Source: Planctomycetaceae bacterium
GTDB lineage: Bacteria; Planctomycetota; Planctomycetia; Pirellulales; Thermoguttaceae
Length of the DNA: 8,296 bases
NCBI GenBank assembly: GCA_031282385.1
Contig: JAITDV010000329.1
Location: 1-8,296 of the forward strand
Direction: 5' to 3'
In this document: positions 1 to 5,065 of the stretch, one piece after another
Layout of the letters: each line of letters opens with the position of its first letter
How positions within the stretch are numbered: the first letter of the stretch is position 1
Notes under the pieces: model-generated
Databases searched by the model: none
What the model saw: the letters and a program-made list of their open reading frames with translations, nothing else
What the model was told of the DNA's origin: nothing
Program-made: the position numbers and the translations under genes

Positions 1-119
1 TACATCAACGCAACAAAAAAACTACAACAAAAAACCGCCTTTAACTCCTCCGAGACCACCCCTAACCCCTCCGAAGGAGGGGTCAGGGGTGGTCTCCTAC
101 AGGTTAGCGAAAAGGTCTA
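1..119 (-). mobile_element. MITE copy 1, left-truncated by the window edge
   Basis: This is a non-coding element. Read on the minus strand it matches the start and most of the body of the complete copy at 4470-4663. Its 19-bp terminal inverted repeat lies at 101-119 (AGGTTAGCGAAAAGGTCTA on the plus strand). The opposite terminus, about 24 bp judging by the other copy, lies outside the window. The centre (52-96) folds into a near-perfect hairpin with two 21-bp arms, a GAA loop and one A/G difference between the arms. It has no coding capacity, so it would need a transposase supplied in trans. Relative to the complete copy it lacks a 51-bp central stretch. Two near-identical copies in one 8-kb window argue for recent activity. 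Confidence 0.85.
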
Positions 120-242
120 ATTTGAAAATTTATATCATTTAACTAAATTAGAAATACCGCCCGCCAGAAAAAAATATACAACACAATCCGCACTCCATAA
201 AAATACTTCCTTTATCTTTCAATCAACCGATTAATAAGGATA

Positions 243-290
243 TATTCCTAATTGAATACAAAAAAACATGATAATAATTTATCTCCGCCA
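243..290 (-). repeat. Diverged outer part of dispersed repeat copy A
   Basis: Read on the minus strand, this stretch resembles 3155-3210 in order and spacing: a GAnATAAATnATTATC block, then TTCAATTnGGAAT. It lies on the same side of repeat copy A (336-440) as 3155-3210 does of copy B. The parent duplication was therefore probably longer than the well-conserved 105-bp core. The DNA between (about 291-335) has diverged too far to align by eye. Apart from this, 120-335 shows no gene and no clear signal. Confidence 0.45.
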
Positions 291-335
291 CGCGGTACTT
301 CCCACAGGCATAACTACACAAAAGCAACCGCAAAA

Positions 336-440
336 TATACTGTTCGTACTATAAATTTCGCGACTCAAGAGCATAAAAGCCTGCTTTCCGATAGGTAAGC
401 AGGCAGCGGTAAATGAAGTTTAAAGTGTGAACAGTTTATA
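336..440 (-). repeat. Dispersed repeat copy A, 3' of the serpin gene
   Basis: A 105-bp repeat that begins 10 bp after the serpin stop codon. Read on the minus strand it aligns almost end to end with 2944-3051 (roughly 85-90% identity by hand, one single-base indel near the start). Its central 80 bp also match 4811-4894. Conservation covers sequence on both sides of the hairpin, so this is a genuine repeat rather than a convergently similar terminator. The repeat carries the terminator-like hairpin listed separately. No open reading frame of note lies in it. Confidence 0.85.
379..404 (-). terminator. Terminator-like hairpin for the serpin gene
   Basis: On the minus strand the sequence is GCCTGCTT, a 10-nt loop, then AAGCAGGC, giving an 8-bp perfect stem. 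It is followed by TTTTAT. It lies about 46 nt after the serpin stop codon. The U-tract is only four long, so termination efficiency is uncertain. The identical 26-nt hairpin recurs at 4854-4879, and one with the same stem and a slightly changed loop at 2981-3006. Confidence 0.6.
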
Positions 441-450
441 AAAACCGAAA

Positions 451-1617
451 TTAAGGTTTTGTAACTTTACTTGCGAACAGAATATTATTACCTTCGCGTA
501 CAATAAAAACAAATGGACGATCAACAAAAAATTCTTGCGGCAATACTGGATTCATCGAAGTCGTTGTAATTCCTATAGCGGTTGCCGCTGCTGCTTCCGT
601 TCCGGTCTCGTCAACTTTGATGAAAACTTTTTGTATAACATCGCTGACAACAAGCGATTGGCTCGACGTAATTCCGGTCAAATCTGCACCGCTCGTAAAA
701 ATCCTCTTAACTCCCGCAGCAGATAACGACGACTTCAAACTCGTACTATATGTAACTTCAAATCGCGGCAACTTGACATCTAGTTTTCGGTATTTAAGAG
801 TTTTAACAGTGTTGTTAAAATTGTCCGGCGTTAGCTTGGCAACAACATCCGTTATATTTACTCCTCTGTTCGGCAAAATAACAATTGCGCTAAAACTCTT
901 ATCCTTATAACCTAATTCCAACCATTGAGAATCCAGACCTTGTCCGTACTTAAAACTGACATTTTTGTTTCTCATCATTTTAACTTTTTTCTTTTCTCCG
1001 TTCAGAAGCGTAAAATCTTCTTCTTGCGTCAAATCTTTGTTAAATTTTCTTTGCCATTCTGCCAAAAAGTAAATAGCAGAAATTGCAATTAAATTATGAT
1101 TTGGATCGACTTTTTCTAAAAGTTTCTGTATCTTTGAGTTGGTTTTTTTATCAACCCATTTATTTATAATGTCACAGACTTCACTGGAATTTCCCCGAAA
1201 ATCAACACGCTCAACTTCAGCTGCAAAATTTGTTTTTGCCGTATCAATAAACGCCGGTAAAACGCTAAAATTCTGTTGAATCCAAAGCGAAGTAGCCGTC
1301 TTCAGAGGCGAACCTTCCTTTGCGTATTCAGAAATTTTAAGTGAATTAGTCAGATTACTAATTTCACCTTCATACCCAAGCAACGACCGCAACTCCGCTT
1401 CGGTATCACCCTTCGCACCTGGTACAACCAACGCTAATGCAAGATTTGCACCATAAGGTGAAATTGAAACATTATCTTTATCGTTGGCAGTTGCCGCATT
1501 GCGAAACAATACCAAATTATCCGCAGACAACGCAACCGGCGCAACAATAAACATCATCAACAGAACCAAAACAAACACAGCTTGTGTCGTTAGATTCATC
1601 AAAAATTGACTTCTCAT
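451..1617 (-). CDS. Secreted serpin-family protease inhibitor
   Basis: A 388-residue serpin, close to the usual 350-400. Residues 1-32 form a Sec signal peptide (long hydrophobic core, likely cleavage after ALSA), so the inhibitor should act outside the cytoplasm. Family hallmarks are NVSISPYG (about 49-56), VPGAKGDTEAEL, the NAIYF-like stretch ISAIYFLAEW, and the C-terminal DRPFVFIVRE with FASKVTKP at the end. The hinge GTEAAAATA starts near residue 339 and has the small residues typical of inhibitory serpins, which trap serine or cysteine proteases by inserting the cleaved loop into beta-sheet A. The distance from hinge to RPF equals that of human alpha-1-antichymotrypsin, which places P1 at Thr353 and P1' at Ser354; nearby Met355 is an alternative scissile site. 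The start is fixed by AAGGAGT six bases upstream of ATG. It is transcribed divergently from the gene at 2161. The target protease is unknown. Confidence 0.96.
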   Translation of the reverse strand: MRSQFLMNLTTQAVFVLVLLMMFIVAPVALSADNLVLFRNAATANDKDNVSISPYGANLALALVVPGAKGDTEAELRSLLGYEGEISNLTNSLKISEYAKEGSPLKTATSLWIQQNFSVLPAFIDTAKTNFAAEVERVDFRGNSSEVCDIINKWVDKKTNSKIQKLLEKVDPNHNLIAISAIYFLAEWQRKFNKDLTQEEDFTLLNGEKKKVKMMRNKNVSFKYGQGLDSQWLELGYKDKSFSAIVILPNRGVNITDVVAKLTPDNFNNTVKTLKYRKLDVKLPRFEVTYSTSLKSSLSAAGVKRIFTSGADLTGITSSQSLVVSDVIQKVFIKVDETGTEAAAATAIGITTTSMNPVLPQEFFVDRPFVFIVREGNNILFASKVTKP

Positions 1618-2160
1618 AAGAGACTCCTTGTACTAAATTCTTTTTGTAAGCTTGTTAAACACACACTTGGAGACAACTTTGCCATCTCAAGTTGTCAAAA
1701 TCTTATACACTACAAACCGAATGTCAATAGCAATCACCAACCCCAAAAATTAACTTCACTTATTTCACAAAATAACAACAATAATAACTCTACAGACAGT
1801 TCGATGAATTTGTCCGGCAAATATAAATTGACTATTGGCGCCGCACCTGTAAACAGCAGCAGCTCCTGTCTAATGATACAAAAAATAATCCGTTGAATAG
1901 ATACGCACAACTAACTCCGAATTGCGAATTCAAAAAATTGATCTGTACATACATTTTGAAAATTTGTACTATTCGCGTATTCTGTGATTCGCCCTGATTT
2001 GGGGTTGTGAAATTGCGGAATAAAAATATCAACACTTATTAAACTGTTCAGGACAATAGTAAGTGTGAATAGGTTAATCCGTTTTTTTGCATTTGGATTG
2101 CATGCGGATTATTTAACGTTACGTTTAACATAACTTAAACAATAAGACTTGGAGGTTGAA
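1618..2160. other. Divergent intergenic region with inverted repeats
   Basis: This 543-bp AT-rich spacer must hold the promoters for both the serpin (leftward) and the gene at 2161 (rightward). Good Shine-Dalgarno sites sit at its edges: AAGGAG for the serpin and GGAGG at 2151-2155 for the other gene. A perfect 8-bp inverted repeat, GACAACTT with a 9-nt spacer (1672-1696), lies about 60 bp upstream of the serpin start and could be an operator or a leader hairpin. A second inverted repeat (2032-2040 with 2058-2066, one G-T pair) lies about 100 bp upstream of the other gene. I found no convincing -35/-10 pair. The open frames here look random. Confidence 0.5.
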
Positions 2161-2943
2161 ATGAACAAATTGTTGATGAACACAGTAATATCTGCTTTGG
2201 TTGGCGGAATTGTGGGGGCGGCTGTAGTATTCTTTTTATCGGGGAAAAAATTCGATAAGCTTGAAGTTCGTGATTTAACTATCACAGGACAAGCAACAGC
2301 ACTCTCAGCAGATAAAAAACCCGAAATATTGATCAAAAACGGCAGCATTCTTGTTAATAATGTGATTGGCGGTACACGTGTTGTTGGTACGCAGGTACAA
2401 GGACATGTGTTTGTAGCGAATCGGATGTTGACCAGTCCTGATGATCTGGTCAGAAATATCAATACGCAATGGAAATTTTATACAGAGATCGGTTCTTCAC
2501 GTGAACATGGCGGAGAAATAATTGTCCGTAGTGCGTCGGGCGCTATCAGCGGTTCAAGATTAGAAAATTTACCAACAAGCGGATGGATGTTGCGAGCCGG
2601 TTATATTGATGCCGATAGACCGGATATTTCGTTTCATTCAAATTTGACAAAAGAAGTTATGCCGGTTGGAATTTACAGAAGAAAAGCGGAAGTGGACGTA
2701 GGCGCCGGCAAAACCGCATCCAACGTCGCCGCCGCAACACCTAATCCTGCCGGTACTATTACAACTCCAAACAACAAAATCGTAACAGCAAATCCAACAA
2801 TACCAACAAATCCGCCCTTAAATAATCCCATAAATTCCACAACCGTAAATACCGGAAACGTAACTGCGCCGAACATAAATCCGCTCAATAACATGCCAAA
2901 ACAAGATATGTCCAGCTTGCCTACGAACACAACTCCCAAATAG
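2161..2943 (+). CDS. Membrane-anchored protein of unknown function
   Basis: A 260-residue protein that I do not recognise. The start is the ATG at 2161, five bases after GGAGG; a TTG four codons earlier overlaps that ribosome site and is unlikely. Residues about 6-27 form one glycine- and valine-rich membrane segment, followed by GKKFDK, so the protein is probably an inner-membrane anchor with its bulk outside the cytoplasm. Residues about 32-180 form a compact, strand-rich domain: KLEVRDLTITGQATALS, then ILIKNGSILVNNVIGGTRVVGTQVQGHVF. From about 181 the chain becomes low-complexity, rich in Pro, Asn and Thr, with repeated NPxxxP-like spacing, and is likely disordered or wall-facing. The DNA also switches here from G/T-rich to A/C-rich. 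It stands alone, with the next gene 331 bp away. The strand-rich core might be a short beta-helix, but no family motif supports that. Confidence 0.8.
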   Translation: MNKLLMNTVISALVGGIVGAAVVFFLSGKKFDKLEVRDLTITGQATALSADKKPEILIKNGSILVNNVIGGTRVVGTQVQGHVFVANRMLTSPDDLVRNINTQWKFYTEIGSSREHGGEIIVRSASGAISGSRLENLPTSGWMLRAGYIDADRPDISFHSNLTKEVMPVGIYRRKAEVDVGAGKTASNVAAATPNPAGTITTPNNKIVTANPTIPTNPPLNNPINSTTVNTGNVTAPNINPLNNMPKQDMSSLPTNTTPK

Positions 2944-3051
2944 TATTAAACTATTCGCACTTTAAATTTCCTTTACCGCCGCCTGCTTACCTACCGAAAA
3001 GCAGGCTTTTATGCTCTAAAGTCGCGCAATTTATAATACGAGCAGTGTATA
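2944..3051 (+). repeat. Dispersed repeat copy B, 3' of the 2161-2943 gene
   Basis: This repeat begins at the first base after the TAG stop codon. It aligns with the reverse complement of 336-440 along its whole length, so the two copies sit in the same orientation relative to the gene they follow and form a mirror pair on the chromosome. The middle and distal part also match the reverse complement of 4811-4894. The shared parts are TTTACCG before the hairpin, the hairpin itself, TTTTATGCTC after it, and an AGTCGCG...TTTATAnTACGAnCAGT tail. Confidence 0.85.
2981..3006 (+). terminator. Terminator-like hairpin after the 2161-2943 gene
   Basis: GCCTGCTT, a 10-nt loop and AAGCAGGC form an 8-bp stem followed by TTTTAT, 37 nt past the stop codon. 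Only the loop differs from the copies at 379-404 and 4854-4879; the stem is unchanged, as expected if the fold is what is kept. The U-tract is short, so it could instead be a transcript-stabilising 3' hairpin. Confidence 0.6.
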
Positions 3052-3128
3052 GAGTAGGGGAAAAAGGTTAGGGAGAATGTTATTTTGTATCGTTTTATTC
3101 AAATACGGTTTTTGTTAGGAATACCGTC

Positions 3129-3150
3129 GAGACGTAACACATTGCGTCTC
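3129..3150. repeat. Short hairpin GAGACG...CGTCTC
   Basis: Two nine-base arms, GAGACGTAA and TTGCGTCTC, with a 4-nt loop and one T-G pair, form a compact hairpin with no U-tract. It lies between repeat copy B and its diverged outer part at 3155-3210, so it may belong to the same element. Confidence 0.45.
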
Positions 3151-3154
3151 TAAT

Positions 3155-3210
3155 GAGTAGAAATAAATGATTATCCTTGACTTTGAATTCAATTGGGAAT
3201 GCATTATCCC
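3155..3210 (+). repeat. Diverged outer part of dispersed repeat copy B
   Basis: Counterpart of the stretch at 243-290 (reverse complement), sharing GAnATAAATnATTATC and TTCAATTnGGAAT. It suggests that the duplication carrying the two terminator repeats once reached at least 200 bp beyond the stop codons. The remaining DNA to the next gene start (3211-3274) shows nothing further beyond a possible weak ribosome site. Confidence 0.45.
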
Positions 3211-3274
3211 CTAACTCTAATTGATCCAATCAAGTGATTGTAACTATATTTTGTGAGAGAGAAATTTAAAGCAG

Positions 3275-4399
3275 ATGTTGCAGATCGGACGAAAATCAGT
3301 TGTTGCCGTTTTTTTGGGGCAATATTATTGTTTTTTTTGTTTTCTGCGATGTTTTTTTATTTTGAATATTTTTCTTGCAAGTCTGGTTTTGGGCGGAGAA
3401 TTTTCGTTACAATTATTAGATTGTCCGACAAATAGTAATAAAGTTTTTGAACGTGAAATTGATCAAATTCTATTTTATCGTGGTTCGGACAAGAAAAATA
3501 TTGTAACGATAATTCCGCAATTCGGTAGCAATATCAATTCACATATTGCCGAAACAATAATTGCCGCCCAAAATCGAACATCAAATTATCGCAACATAAT
3601 TGAACGTGTTTTACGATTTAATAAGCTTGACGATAAGAGTTTGCGGACGTGGGTTAGTGGATTTGGGAATTGGACGGGAGTTGATGGCGGAGTGAATTCG
3701 GGCAATGAATTTACATTTTATTCTGCAGGTTTTGCGGTTGGTATGGATCGATTATGGGCTCGGCGTTTCTTGTTGGGCATGACATTCAGTTGGGACAAGA
3801 CGACGATTGATCTGCCGCGATTAACCAAAGAAAGTTTTTCTGCCGGACATGGACATGTATATTTGCGTACAATTTTCAAGCGGTTATATGTTGATATTGA
3901 AAGCGGTGTCGGGTTTAGCGATGGAATACAAGGTAATCAAAACGGGTTGCCTCAAAGTACGGCGTTGCAATGGAATTTTCAATTTGAGACAGGAACTTGG
4001 TGGGACGAAGGATTAATGAAAATAGAGCCTTTAATTTTGTTACGTCATGCGTCTTTGATACAAGAGAATTTGCCGGATCGCGCAAAAACAACAGCAATTG
4101 CCGGAGTGCGTTGTTCGTGGCAATCGGCGGGTTTATTTTCCGTATCAACCCCGCGAATTTATGGCGGATTGATTCGTGAGCTTGGCGATTCGGATGTTGT
4201 GTCGTCAAGTGTGTTCGCTGATTCGCCTACAATTTTCGTAGCGCAAAATCAGAAAATCGCACAAACCAGATTTTTCGCAGGTTGTGGAACAACAGCATCA
4301 ATGGGATCAACAATGGATATTTATTTCCGATATACAGCGGAAGCCGCGTCGCATTATTCATCGCATACTTTGCTAATTGGAATGAATTGGATTTTTTGA
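3275..4399 (+). CDS. Autotransporter-type outer-membrane beta-barrel protein, no passenger
   Basis: A 374-residue protein. The last 253 residues (about 122-374) read as an autotransporter beta-domain: SLRTWVSGFGNW opens the first strand, then GFAVGMD, FLLGMTFSWDKTTIDL and further amphipathic strands. The chain ends in HTLLIGMNWIF, with the terminal Phe typical of barrels inserted by the Bam machinery. Residues about 90-115 (SHIAETIIAAQ...IIERVL) could be the helix that threads the barrel. Only some 75 residues separate the signal sequence from the barrel, so there is no passenger of the usual size. The N-terminus is uncertain: residues 1-41 are unusually long, cysteine- and phenylalanine-rich for a signal peptide, and only a distant GAGAG lies about 13 bp upstream of the ATG. 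Another frame beginning at GTG 3253 also reads as a charged and then hydrophobic leader before stopping at 3435, so a frameshift in the T-runs near 3330-3360 is possible. It stands alone, without an operon partner. Confidence 0.85.
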   Translation: MLQIGRKSVVAVFLGQYYCFFCFLRCFFILNIFLASLVLGGEFSLQLLDCPTNSNKVFEREIDQILFYRGSDKKNIVTIIPQFGSNINSHIAETIIAAQNRTSNYRNIIERVLRFNKLDDKSLRTWVSGFGNWTGVDGGVNSGNEFTFYSAGFAVGMDRLWARRFLLGMTFSWDKTTIDLPRLTKESFSAGHGHVYLRTIFKRLYVDIESGVGFSDGIQGNQNGLPQSTALQWNFQFETGTWWDEGLMKIEPLILLRHASLIQENLPDRAKTTAIAGVRCSWQSAGLFSVSTPRIYGGLIRELGDSDVVSSSVFADSPTIFVAQNQKIAQTRFFAGCGTTASMGSTMDIYFRYTAEAASHYSSHTLLIGMNWIF

Positions 4400-4469
4400 G
4401 TTAAGAAACCTCAAGCACATTGGTAACTGAAAGAACATTAATTTTTTAGTAATATTTCAGTGGAATTAG

Positions 4470-4663
4470 TAGACCTTTTCGCTAACCTGTAGGAGACCAC
4501 CCCTGACCCCTCCGAAGGATGGGAATAATTCCCCTCCTTCGGAGGCGTCTTCTTATTCCCCTCCTTCGGAGGGGTTAGGGGTGGTCTCGGAGGAGTTAAA
4601 GGCGGTTTTTCGGTGTAGGTTTTTTGTTGCGTTGATGTATTTTTAGGTTAGCGAAAAGGTCTA
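4470..4663 (+). mobile_element. Complete MITE copy 2 with perfect 19-bp terminal inverted repeats
   Basis: A 194-bp non-coding element bounded by TAGACCTTTTCGCTAACCT (4470-4488) and its exact reverse complement (4645-4663). The outermost bases at both ends are TA, which fits either the element end or a duplicated TA target, as made by IS630/Tc1-mariner-type transposases; the family assignment is inference. The body matches the copy at 1-119 in opposite orientation, except for 51 extra bases at 4514-4564 in the central hairpin loop. These create a second strong hairpin (4509-4545: two 17-bp arms, loop TAA, one mismatch) and repeat the unit ATTCCCCTCCTTCGGAGG. No open frame of use is present. 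It lies 70 bp after the barrel gene's stop codon, so that gene's transcript may end in these hairpins. Confidence 0.9.
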
Positions 4664-4726
4664 TTATTTTGAATTAATTAATAACTCATGTTACGCAGGA
4701 ACTAAATATCAGTTTTTATTCCTTCG

Positions 4727-4952
4727 CCCCTTTATAGGCAACGCATAGCAACCCACCGCAACGCAGTGGGTACGAAATCCCAATAATAACTCGCCCTGAA
4801 AGGGCAGTGCTATACTGCTCGTACCATAAATTGCGTGACTCAGAAGCGTAAAAGCCTGCTTTCCGATAGGTAAGCAGGCGAAGGTAAACGAAGTCATTTC
4901 CCGCTGCGATGCGGCGGGTTGTTACGCATTGCCCCTGTCGGGGCGAAATCAA
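4727..4952. repeat. Cluster of five hairpins in the intergenic region
   Basis: Five GC-rich palindromes stand in a row in otherwise AT-rich DNA: 4752-4770 (CCCACCGC/GCAGTGGG, one mismatch), 4793-4805 (GCCCT/AGGGC), 4854-4879 (GCCTGCTT/AAGCAGGC as read on the minus strand), 4900-4918 (CCCGCTGC/GCGGCGGG, one G-T pair) and 4931-4944 (GCCCC/GGGGC). The 667-bp gap between the genes at 4399 and 5066 is thus mostly a MITE plus this cluster. Two overlapping minus-strand open frames across it (4709-4897 and 4716-4952) are by-products of the palindromes, not genes. Such hairpin mosaics are usually dispersed intergenic repeats; whether this one acts in RNA or in DNA cannot be told. The rest (4953-5065) is AT-rich with no clear promoter. 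Confidence 0.7.
4811..4894 (-). repeat. Dispersed repeat copy C, inside the hairpin cluster
   Basis: The reverse complement matches the core of copies A (336-440) and B (2944-3051): the TTTAC region, the hairpin (4854-4879, identical in sequence to 379-404), the TTTTA after it and the TACGAGCAGTATA end. Unlike A and B it does not follow a gene on its own strand. It points against both flanking genes, so it cannot serve as a terminator for either. This suggests that the repeat moves or is copied as a unit and is only sometimes used for termination. Confidence 0.8.
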
Positions 4953-5065
4953 AATATAAAACGATAAAGACGTAATAACAAATTAATAAATTGTTGCTAT
5001 TGAATATGTTCGATAAAAAAACAAACGACTGAAATATTACAAAAATTTTAAATCATAATATAGGT

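Noticed and set aside
535..910. Plus-strand open frames at 535-726 and 617-910
   Set aside because: They lie entirely antisense within the serpin gene, have no ribosome site and no family resemblance.
1693..1698. TTGACA on the minus strand as a -35 box for the serpin
   Set aside because: No acceptable -10 hexamer lies 16-18 bases downstream; the match is part of the inverted repeat at 1672-1696.
1606..2035. Small open frames 1606-1896 (plus) and 1832-2035 (minus) in the divergent spacer
   Set aside because: Low-complexity Asn/Ser translation in one, no motif in either, no Shine-Dalgarno site, and they overlap each other and the serpin start.
2109..2462. Minus-strand 117-codon frame over the start of the 2161-2943 gene, and the 2673-2939 minus frame
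   Set aside because: Both are complements of a gene with a good ribosome site and a membrane segment, and carry no signal of their own.
4509..4580. Repeated CCTCCTTCGGAGG units as a CRISPR array
   Set aside because: The units are palindromes within one MITE, spacing is irregular, and there are no unique spacers of constant length or cas genes.
4709..4952. Two overlapping minus-strand frames as a small protein gene
   Set aside because: They run through five palindromes in a repeat cluster; the translation is dictated by the hairpins and no ribosome site is seen.
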